A DNA stretch of 64,000 nucleotides from Polaromonas vacuolata (GTDB lineage Bacteria > Pseudomonadota > Gammaproteobacteria > Burkholderiales > Burkholderiaceae_C): assembly GCF_012584515.1 (NCBI RefSeq), contig NZ_CP051461.1, positions 1,855,501 through 1,919,500 of the forward strand, in the 5' to 3' direction. A model generated the notes under the pieces. The model was not told where the DNA came from, did not search any database, and saw only the letters and a program-made list of their open reading frames with translations. Shown piece by piece: positions 8,384 through 16,978 of this stretch; position 1 is the first letter of the stretch, and the number at the start of each line of letters is the position of its first letter. Made by a program: the position numbers and the translations under genes.

Positions 8384-8524
8384 CTATAGCTTTTCACTTT
8401 GCATCGGCACGCAATAGTCATAAGTAATGCGCTTTTCATCTGTTTGATATAGCGCGTTAATTGAGCGCGGAATCTCAATGCGCAAACCATGCGCCTTCAG
8501 TTGGCTGACTCGCCACTTGCGCAA
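8384..8524 (-). CDS. Possible small ORF or gene remnant of unknown function
   Basis: In the 238-bp gap between the FAD reductase and the serine hydrolase, the minus strand carries an open frame of 46 codons from a TTG at 8524 to a TAG at 8384. It reads as ordinary protein (KAHGLRIEIPRSINALYQTD, ITYDYCVPM). The same frame stays open back to the stop codon of the FAD reductase at 8579-8581, with no ATG or GTG start at a good position. It could be a small gene with TTG start, or the end of a decayed gene. No family recognised. Confidence 0.3.
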   Translation of the reverse strand: MRKWRVSQLKAHGLRIEIPRSINALYQTDEKRITYDYCVPMQSEKL

Positions 8525-8578
8525 GTAGCTTGTGCATTGCCGTTTCTGTGGGCTAAGGCTTGAGCGCTTAAAGACGAC

Positions 8579-9958
8579 TCAAGCCGTCAGCGGTTTCAAA
8601 TTCCCCAGCAAGGTGGGAATAAGTTCTGACACCGTGGGGTGGATATGCACGGCGCGTTGAATCACCGTGTAGGGCGCACCTGCTGTCATCACGTCGACAA
8701 TGCAGTGGATCACCTCATCTGCCTCAATGCCTAGCAAAGCGGCACCCAAGATTTTTTTACTCTCAGCATCAACGATGACGCTCATCTCTCCTTGGGTTTC
8801 GCTGCGTTCACGGGCGCGCCCGACACGGGCCATGGACATTCGCCCCACCAAAGCGGGCTTGCCGGAAGCCAGTACTTCGCGTTCCGTCAATCCCACACGC
8901 GCTAGTGGTGGATCAATGAATAAAGCGTAAGTGGCAATCCGGTCATTGACTAAGCGCGGGTCTTTATCCAACAAGTTGGCCGCGACTATTTCAAAGTCGT
9001 TCCAAGCGGTATGGGTAAAAGCACCACGGCCATTGGCGTCGCCCATGGTCCAAATACCTTGGACGTTGGTGCGCAGTTGGTCATCAACCTCGATAAACCC
9101 GCGATCGTTGCTTTTCACACCGGCTAGGTCTAGCCCAAGGTCATCAGTATTTGGCTGGCGACCGACGGCTAACAATAAATGAGAGCCTGTCAGCTCTATC
9201 GGCTGGGCGTCAACATTTGCTGAGACAAAAACACCGTTAGCGTGCTTAGCAATGTGTAAGTCAGCGACATTGAGGTGAACCGCTATGCCTTCGTTTTGAA
9301 GAACTTCTTGCACCGCTAATGAGACCGCCGCATCTTCCCGAGCAATTAAGCGCGGACCCATTTCAAGTACTGTGACTTGGCTACCAAAACGCCGATACAT
9401 CTGGGCGAACTCCAAGCCGATATAGCTGCCGCCAATAATGATGAGGTGTCTTGGCAGGTAATCTATATCCAATATGCTGGAGCTGGTGAAAAATTTCACA
9501 TCGGCCAAGCCGTCTATCTTGGGCACCGATGGCCGCCCGCCTACATTGATAAAAATTTCTTTAGCTTGCAGTAGTGCTTGGTTTACCTTGATGGTGTTTG
9601 CGGATTCAAAGCGCGCATGACCTTCGATGATTTCGAGGTTGGGTGTGCTTTTTAACCAATCCGTTAGACCTTGGTTGGACTGCTTGACGACAGCATCTTT
9701 GCGCGCTTTGACGCGTTGCATATCGACTTCAATCGGGCCTGAAATCATGACGCCAAATTCGCTCGCATGTCGGGCGACGTGGGCGGCCCGTGCACTGGCG
9801 ATCAATGTTTTAGTCGGTGTGCAACCGACATTAACGCAAGTTCCACCCATCAGTTTTCGTTCAATAATGGCAGTTTTACGACCACTTTGAGCCAGTCGAA
9901 CGGCCAACGCAGGGCCGGCTTGGCCAGCGCCAATCACCACAGAGTCAAAGTTTTGCAT
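8579..9958 (-). CDS. FAD-dependent pyridine nucleotide-disulfide oxidoreductase (mercuric reductase/lipoamide dehydrogenase-like)
   Basis: A class I flavoprotein disulfide reductase of 459 residues. It has the FAD-binding GAGQAGPALA (10-19), the redox-active disulfide CVNVGC (Cys41, Cys46), a NAD(P)-binding GGSYIGLEFAQMYRRFG segment, the second FAD motif TMGDANGRGAFTH and the C-terminal HPTVSE motif (His about 440) that provides the catalytic base in the partner subunit. It lacks the N-terminal metal-binding domain and C-terminal vicinal cysteines of MerA, and no pyruvate or glycine cleavage genes are near, so the true substrate is open. I place the start at ATG 9958, with GAGGTG just before it; a GTG 12 bases upstream overlaps that ribosome binding site and is unlikely. 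Confidence 0.88.
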   Translation of the reverse strand: MQNFDSVVIGAGQAGPALAVRLAQSGRKTAIIERKLMGGTCVNVGCTPTKTLIASARAAHVARHASEFGVMISGPIEVDMQRVKARKDAVVKQSNQGLTDWLKSTPNLEIIEGHARFESANTIKVNQALLQAKEIFINVGGRPSVPKIDGLADVKFFTSSSILDIDYLPRHLIIIGGSYIGLEFAQMYRRFGSQVTVLEMGPRLIAREDAAVSLAVQEVLQNEGIAVHLNVADLHIAKHANGVFVSANVDAQPIELTGSHLLLAVGRQPNTDDLGLDLAGVKSNDRGFIEVDDQLRTNVQGIWTMGDANGRGAFTHTAWNDFEIVAANLLDKDPRLVNDRIATYALFIDPPLARVGLTEREVLASGKPALVGRMSMARVGRARERSETQGEMSVIVDAESKKILGAALLGIEADEVIHCIVDVMTAGAPYTVIQRAVHIHPTVSELIPTLLGNLKPLTA

Positions 9959-10214
9959 CGTACACCTCACGGTAAAACTCGACTCTACATCAACTTTTTA
10001 TCCAGACGGTGCACTGAATTTTTGTCTTGCAGTGCTAAAAATAGTCCCTGTTAATTAGGTTGAACGCCTCAAAAAAATCCCGGTATCTGCTTTGTAAACA
10101 GCGTTTTACAAGCTGTTTTTATGGGTCGAAAAAATCTTGATATTCTTAATTTAGCCACTACAAACGCTTACACATTTACGCAAATAATTTTTAATAGTGT
10201 TGTGAAATATCGTT

Positions 10215-11732
10215 TTACGGTGCGGTTGCTCGCCGCACAGCATGCTCCCACTCACCCATACGCTCTTGAGCTTTGCTGCGTGCCATAGTGGGCAAAAAAG
10301 TACGTTGAACCCGCCACTTAGCGCTCAACTCGTCTGTCCCAGCATATAAACCGGTACCCAAACCCGCCAAATAAGCCGCGCCCAGTGCTGTAGTTTCAAT
10401 TACCGCTGGTCGCACGACAGGTATGCCTAACAAATCGGCTTGAATCTGCAGCAACAAGTCGTTGGCACAAGCGCCGCCGTCGACGCGTAATTCATTGACC
10501 GGACGGCTGCCGTTAGCCACTGCATCACGGCTCATGGCGTTGAGTAAGGCTGCACTTTGAAAAGCGATGCTTTCAAGCGCTGCGCGCGCAATGTGTGCCA
10601 TGGTGGTGCCGCGCGTGATGCCAGTAATAGTGCCTCTGGCCTCGGGGTTCCAGTAAGGCGCGCCCAAGCCGGTAAAAGCCGGCACCATCATCACGCCACC
10701 GGAGTCCGGCACACTTTGGGCTAAAGCTTGTACTTCACCACTCGCTTGTATGGCTTGCAGGCCATCGCGCAACCACTGCACAACGGCACCGCCCACAAAA
10801 ACGCTGCCTTCGATTGCATAAGCTTGTGCCCGAGTGGGCTGGGCGGCGCTGGTGGTGAGCAAGCCGTTGGTTGAAGTCTGAAACTGATCACCCGTGTGCA
10901 TCAGCATAAAGCAGCCCGTACCATAGGTATTTTTAGCCATGCCGGCTTTAAAACAGGCTTGACCGAACAAGGCGCTTTGCTGATCACCCGCGACGCCGCC
11001 AATGCGAATCGCGCCGCCTAACAAAGCGCTGGAAACGCTGCCAAAGTCGGCGCTGGAGGCTTTTACCTTTGGCATTAAGTTGGCGGGGATGTCTAGCAAG
11101 GCCAGTAATTCTTCATCCCACTGATTGGTACGCACGTTAAACAGCATGGTGCGTGAAGCATTGCTCACATCGGTTAAGTGCAGCGCTTGTGATCGCGTAC
11201 TGCTATCGCTGCCGCCTGTGAGTTGCCACATCAGCCAGCTGTCGACGGTACCAAAAGCTAACTCTCCAGCCTCGGCCTGCTTGCGTGCATCAGGCACATT
11301 TTTTAACAGCCATTGCAGCTTGGTGCCGGAAAAATAAGCATCAACCAGCAAGCCAGTTTTAGCTTGAATCATGTCCGCCTTGCCTTGGGCACGCAGTTCA
11401 GCACAAACCGGTTCAGCCCGTCGATCTTGCCAGACGATGGCGTTGTGGATCGGCTGGCCAGTCTTGAGGTTCCAGACCACTGTGGTTTCGCGCTGGTTGG
11501 TAATGCCCACCGCATGAATGTCTTTGGCGGTTAAGCCGGCCTTGGCCATGACACGTTGGGCGGTGGCTAATTGGCTGCGCCAAATCACCATAGGGTCATG
11601 CTCTACCCAACCGGGTTGAGGATAGATTTGCGGCATTTCCTCTTGCGCCATGGCCACAATATGGCCGGCGTGGTCAAAAATTATGCTGCGCGAACTAGAA
11701 GTGCCTTGGTCAAGGGCCAATAAATAAGTCAT
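10215..11732 (-). CDS. glpK: Glycerol kinase GlpK
   Basis: A 505-residue FGGY-family kinase that phosphorylates glycerol to sn-glycerol 3-phosphate with ATP. It has the N-terminal phosphate-binding loop LDQGTSSSR (7-15), [48 protein letters not shown] and the C-terminal [12 protein letters not shown]. Length is that of E. coli GlpK. It lies 30 bp after glpR in the same direction, and divergent from the glpSTPQUV-D operon, so uptake, phosphorylation and oxidation of glycerol are all encoded here. Confidence 0.98.
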   Translation of the reverse strand: MTYLLALDQGTSSSRSIIFDHAGHIVAMAQEEMPQIYPQPGWVEHDPMVIWRSQLATAQRVMAKAGLTAKDIHAVGITNQRETTVVWNLKTGQPIHNAIVWQDRRAEPVCAELRAQGKADMIQAKTGLLVDAYFSGTKLQWLLKNVPDARKQAEAGELAFGTVDSWLMWQLTGGSDSSTRSQALHLTDVSNASRTMLFNVRTNQWDEELLALLDIPANLMPKVKASSADFGSVSSALLGGAIRIGGVAGDQQSALFGQACFKAGMAKNTYGTGCFMLMHTGDQFQTSTNGLLTTSAAQPTRAQAYAIEGSVFVGGAVVQWLRDGLQAIQASGEVQALAQSVPDSGGVMMVPAFTGLGAPYWNPEARGTITGITRGTTMAHIARAALESIAFQSAALLNAMSRDAVANGSRPVNELRVDGGACANDLLLQIQADLLGIPVVRPAVIETTALGAAYLAGLGTGLYAGTDELSAKWRVQRTFLPTMARSKAQERMGEWEHAVRRATAP

Positions 11733-11762
11733 GGATGCATCTCTGGTGTTGGGTAGGCGTGC

Positions 11763-12530
11763 TCAGTTAAGACAGACGTCTAAGCGGACATCGGCTTCTT
11801 TGAGTAAGGCAGGAAATGGATCTGGCGGCATGGCCTCAGTGAAGATTCTGTCTATCTGCGACAGTGTGGTCACTTCAACCATTGCGGGGCGGTTAAATTT
11901 GCTGACGTCGGTGGCTACCCAAACCTCGCGCGCCTGAGTAATGATGGTTTGTGTGACTTTTACTTCTCGGTAGTCGTAGTCACGCAGCGAGCCATCGGAT
12001 TCAATGCCAGAAATTCCTATGACTGCGATATCCACTTTGAATTGGCGTATGAAGTCGACGGCAGACTCACCGACGATTCCGCGGTCGCGAGAGCGCACTA
12101 CCCCGCCAGTCACTATCACTTCAAAGTCGACATTACGACTCAAAATAGCCGCCACATTCAAATTATTAGTGATCACACGCAGACCGCGGTGATTTAGCAG
12201 CGCTTCGGCTATGGCCTCGGTAGTCGTGCCGATGTTGAGGATAAGCGAGCAATTATTCGGCACCTGACTGGCAACGCTGCGGGCAATGCGTTTTTTGCCA
12301 TCCGTATTGAGACTTTGACGTTGCAGGTGGGCAATGTTCTCTGTGGTCGAGCTAGGCACACGAACACCGCCGTGAAAACGCGTCAATGTACCGGCTTCTG
12401 CCAAACGCTGTACATCTCGGCGAACGGTTTGCAAAGTCACTGAAAGTTCGTCCGAAAGTTGCTCAACGGTTGTAGAGCCTTTGGCTTGCACGACAGCGAT
12501 TAGTTTGAGTTGGCGGGGATTTAGATTCAT
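11763..12530 (-). CDS. glpR: Glycerol-3-phosphate regulon repressor GlpR (DeoR family)
   Basis: A 255-residue DeoR-family regulator. It has an N-terminal winged helix-turn-helix (VEQLSDELSVTLQTVRRDVQRLAEAGTL in parts: EQLSDELSVTLQTVRRD, then LTRFHGGV, about residues 20-56) and a C-terminal sugar-phosphate-binding DeoR sensor domain (IGTTTEAIAEAL, VITNNLNVAAIL, DRGIVGESAVDFI, IGISGIESDGSLRDYD). GlpR repressors are released by glycerol 3-phosphate. It is the first gene of glpR-glpK and faces glpS across a 183-bp control region, so it most likely represses both directions. Confidence 0.93.
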   Translation of the reverse strand: MNLNPRQLKLIAVVQAKGSTTVEQLSDELSVTLQTVRRDVQRLAEAGTLTRFHGGVRVPSSTTENIAHLQRQSLNTDGKKRIARSVASQVPNNCSLILNIGTTTEAIAEALLNHRGLRVITNNLNVAAILSRNVDFEVIVTGGVVRSRDRGIVGESAVDFIRQFKVDIAVIGISGIESDGSLRDYDYREVKVTQTIITQAREVWVATDVSKFNRPAMVEVTTLSQIDRIFTEAMPPDPFPALLKEADVRLDVCLN

Positions 12531-12632
12531 TGCGAGTGCTTGGAAAAAAAGCGAATGACTTACTTTAAAAGGAAACTAAAAGAATCCTCTAAGGGGAAAC
12601 CATTATCAAATAAGAAAAAAAAGGAACAATAA

Positions 12633-12651
12633 TCGAAACATTACGAACATA
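12633..12651 (-). promoter_or_regulatory. Candidate GlpR operator
   Basis: On the minus strand, the glpR-glpS intergenic region has TATGTTCGTA, which fits the E. coli GlpR half-site consensus WATKYTCGWW at all ten positions, followed directly by ATGTTTCGA, a near copy. This gives a direct repeat of ATGTT(T)CG about 65 bp before glpS. It is a motif match only. Confidence 0.4.
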
Positions 12652-12713
12652 GCTGGGCATTTTAAAAAATCTGCCCGTATCAGCTGAGCCAACATAAGTG
12701 AAAGGCATGCGTC

Positions 12714-13796
12714 ATGCAGATGGTATTAGAAGGTATCCGTAAGAACGTGGGGAGAGAAACCTGGCTACACCCCATGAGTCTTGCGCTGCAAAGTGGTGCT
12801 GTCACGGTATTACTAGGCGCAACACAAGCGGGGAAAACCAGCTTGATGCGCATCATGGCCGGACTGGACAAACCCAGCCGCGGCAAGGTTCTGGTGGACG
12901 GTAAAGACGTCACTGAGGTATCGGTTCGCGAACGCGACATCTCCATGGTTTACCAACAATTCATTAACTACCCATCGTTGACAGTGGCGCGCAATATTGC
13001 ATCGCCGCTACGTCTGCGAAAGGAAGAGAACATAGACGAACGTGTACGCGAAGTTGCTGAGCGTTTGCACATAGAAATGTTTTTAGACCGCTTGCCCGCT
13101 GAACTCTCGGGTGGACAACAGCAACGCGTGGCGCTGGCACGTGCTTTGATCAAAAAAGCACCGTTAATGTTGCTGGACGAGCCGCTTGTAAACCTAGATT
13201 ACAAACTGCGCGAAGAATTGCGCTTAGAGCTTTCCGCTTTATTTGCCACCGGCGAGTCGACAGTGGTTTACGCTACGACCGAGCCCGGTGAAGCTTTGCT
13301 GTTGGGCGGCTACACAGCGGTACTCGATTGCGGCGAATTGCTGCAATACGGTCCAACCGCAGAGGTTTTTCACCAACCGATTTCACTTCGTGTCGCGCGC
13401 GCTTTTAGTGACCCACCCATGAATTTATTGCTCGCAGATGCTTCAGCGCAGGGCGTGCAACTACGTGGTGGGCCCGAGTGCCCGTTAGACAACGCATCAA
13501 TACCGGCTAAAAAAGCGACTGATATCACCATGGGTTTGCGCGCGATTGCACTACGTGTAACCCCACGCCCAGGCGATGTGGCATTGACCGGTACTGTCGA
13601 TCTGGCCGAAATTTCTGGCTCTGACACTTTTGTTCACGTACACAGCTCGGTTGGTGACTTGGTTGCGCAGTTAACCGGTGTTCATTATTTTCAACTCGGC
13701 GCACCCATCACACTGCACTTTAGCCCGCAAGAGGCTTATTTGTTCGACGCGACTGGCGCGTTACAGCTCGCCCCTAAGCGCGCGAAAGGAGAATAA
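12714..13796 (+). CDS. glpS: Glycerol ABC transporter ATP-binding protein GlpS
   Basis: A 360-residue MalK-type ATPase with a C-terminal TOBE-like region. Walker A is GATQAGKT (35-42), the Q loop is Gln81, the signature is canonical LSGGQQQR (131-138) and Walker B is LMLLDEP with Asp155-Glu156. The switch histidine of the H loop is missing: the segment reads YATTEPGEA, with Thr189 at the expected His. This half should therefore contribute a good signature motif but a weakened catalytic site. It is the first gene of the operon glpS-T-P-Q-U-V-D, 2 bp before glpT. GlpSTPQUV is the glycerol importer described in Rhizobium leguminosarum. Confidence 0.9.
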   Translation: MQMVLEGIRKNVGRETWLHPMSLALQSGAVTVLLGATQAGKTSLMRIMAGLDKPSRGKVLVDGKDVTEVSVRERDISMVYQQFINYPSLTVARNIASPLRLRKEENIDERVREVAERLHIEMFLDRLPAELSGGQQQRVALARALIKKAPLMLLDEPLVNLDYKLREELRLELSALFATGESTVVYATTEPGEALLLGGYTAVLDCGELLQYGPTAEVFHQPISLRVARAFSDPPMNLLLADASAQGVQLRGGPECPLDNASIPAKKATDITMGLRAIALRVTPRPGDVALTGTVDLAEISGSDTFVHVHSSVGDLVAQLTGVHYFQLGAPITLHFSPQEAYLFDATGALQLAPKRAKGE

Positions 13797-13798
13797 AT

Positions 13799-14875
13799 AT
13801 GGCTCGTATAGAACTTGATTTGGCTCACGCTTACGCACCGAATCCGCAGCAAGACAGTGATTACGCCTTATTGCCGTTAAAAATGACATTTGAAGATGGC
13901 GGCGCTTACGCCTTGTTGGGGCCATCGGGCTGCGGCAAGACGACCATGCTCAACGTCATGTCGGGCTTGCTGGTACCGTCACACGGCAAAGTACTTTTTG
14001 ATGGCAAAGATGTCACTAGCAAAAGTCCACAGGAACGCAATATCGCCCAGGTGTTTCAGTTCCCGGTGATTTACGACACCATGACGGTGGCTGAAAACTT
14101 GGCCTTTCCCCTGCGTAACCGCAAGATGCCGGAAGACCAAATTCGCAAACGCGTAGGCGTGATCGCCGAGATGTTGGATATGAGCGCAGAGCTCGATAAA
14201 CGCGCAGCTGGTTTGGCCGCTGATGCGAAACAAAAAATATCGCTGGGTCGAGGCTTGGTAAGAGCCGACGTATCTGCAGTGTTATTTGACGAGCCTTTGA
14301 CAGTGATTGATCCTTTGCTCAAGTGGCAACTGCGCAGAAAACTCAAGCAAATTCACCAAGAACTCAAACTCACTTTCATCTATGTCACCCATGATCAGGT
14401 AGAAGCGTTGACATTTGCCGAACAAGTACTGGTGATGATGCGTGGGCGCGCCGTACAGGTAGGCCCAGCAGACGCGCTGTTTGAGCGGCCAGAGCACACT
14501 TTTGTCGGGCATTTTATCGGCTCACCCGGCATGAATTTTTTACTCGCCGATGTCACCGCGCAAGGTCTGGAAGTAGCGGGTCAAGTCTTGCCCTTACCGG
14601 CTGAACCGCAATTGCCGCTCGGACCACTCAAACTCGGCATTCGTCCAGAGTACATCGATCTGGCGCCTGAAAACACCCTTGGCTCAGTACGCGGCACAGT
14701 CAAACAATTGCAAGACGTTGGCACTTATTTAATGCTGACCGTGCTAATTGATGGACAACAGGTCAAGGTGCGTCAGAGCCCACAAGCGGATCGCCTAACG
14801 CCAGGCGATACGGTGTACGTACAGCTACTGAGCGAGCACAGCTGTTTTTATATTAACGAGGAGCGGGTGTCATGA
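13799..14875 (+). CDS. glpT: Glycerol ABC transporter ATP-binding protein GlpT
   Basis: The second, 358-residue ATPase of the glycerol importer; this is not the glycerol-3-phosphate antiporter also called GlpT in E. coli. Walker A is GPSGCGKT (41-48), the Q loop is Gln87, Walker B is AVLFDEP (Asp164-Glu165) and the H loop is intact in YVTHDQVEA (His198). The signature motif is degenerate: LAADAKQK (139-146) stands where LSGGQxQR is expected. This is complementary to the defect in GlpS. The C-terminal third is a TOBE-type domain. Its end overlaps glpP by 4 bp (ATGA), showing translational coupling. Confidence 0.9.
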   Translation: MARIELDLAHAYAPNPQQDSDYALLPLKMTFEDGGAYALLGPSGCGKTTMLNVMSGLLVPSHGKVLFDGKDVTSKSPQERNIAQVFQFPVIYDTMTVAENLAFPLRNRKMPEDQIRKRVGVIAEMLDMSAELDKRAAGLAADAKQKISLGRGLVRADVSAVLFDEPLTVIDPLLKWQLRRKLKQIHQELKLTFIYVTHDQVEALTFAEQVLVMMRGRAVQVGPADALFERPEHTFVGHFIGSPGMNFLLADVTAQGLEVAGQVLPLPAEPQLPLGPLKLGIRPEYIDLAPENTLGSVRGTVKQLQDVGTYLMLTVLIDGQQVKVRQSPQADRLTPGDTVYVQLLSEHSCFYINEERVS

Positions 14876-15768
14876 GCGCCATTAATAAACCGGTGAACCA
14901 GAAAGCCTGGTTCTTAATTTTGCCCGTCATCTTGTGCGTGGCTTTTTCAGCCATTATTCCTTTGATGACGGTGGTCAACTATTCCGTGCAAGACATCATC
15001 TCGCCCGAGCGTCATGTGTTTGTTGGCACTGAATGGTTCACTTCTGTTATGCGTGATGAAGAGCTACACAGTGCTTTGATACGTCAGATATTGTTCTCTT
15101 TATCGGTCTTGGCAGTTGAAATCCCTCTAGGCGTTTTACTGGCTTTGTCCATGCCAGCTCAGGGCTGGAAATCTTCCGCCGTGCTGGTATTGGTGTCGCT
15201 CTCATTACTAATTCCATGGAACGTGGTTGGCACGATTTGGCAGATTTTTGGTCGCAGCGATATTGGTTTATTTGGTGTCATGCTGCACCGAATGGGTTTT
15301 GAATACAGCTACACCGGTAATGCCACCCATGCGTGGTTAACGGTATTGCTGATGGATGTGTGGCACTGGACGCCACTGGTTGCGTTGCTGGCTTTTGCCG
15401 GTCTGCGCAGTATTCCAGACGCTTATTACCAAGCGGCCAGAATTGACGGCGCATCTAAGTTTGCGGTGTTTCGCTACATTCAGTTGCCGAAAATGCGCGG
15501 CGTATTAGTCATTGGTGTGCTGCTGCGTTTTATGGACAGCTTCATGATTTACACCGAACCGTTTGTACTAACTGGCGGTGGCCCCGGCAATGCCACCACT
15601 TTTTTAAGCCAGTACCTGACACAAAAAGCCGTCGGTCAGTTTGACCTAGGCCCAGCGGCCGCATTCTCACTGATTTATTTTCTGATCATTTTGCTGATTT
15701 GCTTCATTCTCTATAACTGGATGCAAAGCGTCGGCAACCAAACTACCAAGGAGTCTGGTCATGCATGA
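14872..15768 (+). CDS. glpP: Glycerol ABC transporter permease GlpP
   Basis: A 298-residue inner membrane permease of the MalF/UgpA type with about six membrane helices (first: WFLILPVILCVAFSAIIPLM). The EAA loop that contacts the ATPases is YYQAARIDGASKFAVFRYIQLPKM, here cited in parts as YYQAARIDGAS and FRYIQLPKM, at about residues 184-207. It pairs with GlpQ to form the channel. It overlaps glpT by 4 bp and glpQ by 8 bp, so the three are translationally coupled. Confidence 0.9.
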   Translation: MSAINKPVNQKAWFLILPVILCVAFSAIIPLMTVVNYSVQDIISPERHVFVGTEWFTSVMRDEELHSALIRQILFSLSVLAVEIPLGVLLALSMPAQGWKSSAVLVLVSLSLLIPWNVVGTIWQIFGRSDIGLFGVMLHRMGFEYSYTGNATHAWLTVLLMDVWHWTPLVALLAFAGLRSIPDAYYQAARIDGASKFAVFRYIQLPKMRGVLVIGVLLRFMDSFMIYTEPFVLTGGGPGNATTFLSQYLTQKAVGQFDLGPAAAFSLIYFLIILLICFILYNWMQSVGNQTTKESGHA

Positions 15769-16573
15769 AAATCGTTTTCATAAACGCAGCATTTTCTTAA
15801 TGCTGTATCTGGTATTTGCTTTGTTGCCCATCTACTGGATGATCAATATGAGCTTTAAAACCAATGAAGAAATTGTCTCGGTGTTTTCGTTCTTTCCGCA
15901 GAACTTCACTTGGGACAACTACCACACGATTTTCACTGATCCGTCTTGGTACATGGGCTACGTCAATTCAATGATTTATGTGGCAATGAACACGGTCATA
16001 TCAGTCGCAGTTGCCCTACCCGCTGCGTATGCGTTTTCACGCTACCGTTTTTTGGGTGATAAGCATGTGTTTTTCTGGTTGCTGACCAATCGCATGACAC
16101 CGCCGGCGGTGTTTTTGCTGCCCTTTTTTCAGCTCTATTCAACCGTCGGTTTGATGGACACCCATATTGCAGTAGCGCTGGCGCACTTACTTTTTAACGT
16201 GCCCTTGGCGGTCTGGATTTTGGAAGGTTTTATGGGCGGTATACCGCGCGAAATTGACGAGACAGCTTATATCGACGGCTATTCTTTTCCACGTTTTTTC
16301 ATGACAGTTTTCTTGCCATTGATTAAAGCCGGTGTCGGCGTAGCCGCATTCTTTTGCTTTATGTTTAGTTGGGTGGAGTTACTGCTGGCACGCACTTTAA
16401 CCAGTGTCGATGCAAAGCCGATTGTGGCCACGATGACGCGTACCGTGTCTGCATCCGGTATGGATTGGGCGACGCTGGCCGCCGCCGGCGCACTGACCAT
16501 AGTGCCCGGCGCCATCGTGATTTGGTTTGTTCGTAACTACATCGCCAAAGGTTTCGCGATGGGTCGCGTTTAA
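15761..16573 (+). CDS. glpQ: Glycerol ABC transporter permease GlpQ
   Basis: A 270-residue permease of the MalG/UgpE type with six predicted membrane helices. The EAA loop is EIDETAYIDGYSFPRFFMTV (about 165-184), followed by FLPLIKAG. The name follows the Rhizobium glycerol transporter, not the E. coli glycerophosphodiesterase. It follows glpP with an 8-bp overlap and is followed within 10 bp by the small membrane protein gene. Confidence 0.9.
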   Translation: MHENRFHKRSIFLMLYLVFALLPIYWMINMSFKTNEEIVSVFSFFPQNFTWDNYHTIFTDPSWYMGYVNSMIYVAMNTVISVAVALPAAYAFSRYRFLGDKHVFFWLLTNRMTPPAVFLLPFFQLYSTVGLMDTHIAVALAHLLFNVPLAVWILEGFMGGIPREIDETAYIDGYSFPRFFMTVFLPLIKAGVGVAAFFCFMFSWVELLLARTLTSVDAKPIVATMTRTVSASGMDWATLAAAGALTIVPGAIVIWFVRNYIAKGFAMGRV

Positions 16574-16583
16574 GGAGAAAAAT

Positions 16584-16892
16584 ATGCTGGGATGGATGGC
16601 TTGGACCTTACCGGTCGCTGTATTTTTTATTTCTATTGCGCTGATGCTAGTCGGTATGACGATCTGGGAGATCCGCTCGCCTACGGTGGAGCGGCGCGGC
16701 TTTCTACCTATGAAAACCACTCGTGGTGACCGCTTATTTATTGGTCTACTCGCGGCGGCATATTTAAATCTACTGTTCTTGGGCTTTGGCTCTCGAATCG
16801 AAGCCTTGCTTAATCTTCAAGCCGAACCATCGATTTGGATTAGCTTTGTGCTTTCTATGGGACTGTTAGGCCTGATCATGAATAAGGGCTAA
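16584..16892 (+). CDS. glpU: Small membrane protein of the glycerol transporter operon (DUF2160 type, GlpU)
   Basis: A 102-residue protein with three hydrophobic segments (MAWTLPVAVFFISIALMLVG, LFIGLLAAAYLNLLFLG, ISFVLSMGLLGLIM) and the motif TIWEIRSPTVERRGFLP between the first two, as in DUF2160 proteins of glycerol-type ABC operons. The start is ATG 16584 because AAGGAG sits 5-6 bases before it; an upstream in-frame ATG lies inside glpQ. Its role is unknown, probably an accessory or stabilising subunit; placement between permease and binding protein matches glpU of Rhizobium. Confidence 0.8.
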   Translation: MLGWMAWTLPVAVFFISIALMLVGMTIWEIRSPTVERRGFLPMKTTRGDRLFIGLLAAAYLNLLFLGFGSRIEALLNLQAEPSIWISFVLSMGLLGLIMNKG

Positions 16893-16978
16893 CAGGCATG
16901 CAAGCATTTGGTTCAATCTATCCCCGGAGCCAGATTACTTTTATTAAAAATGGGGATGTGAATTCGAGGAGACATGTT

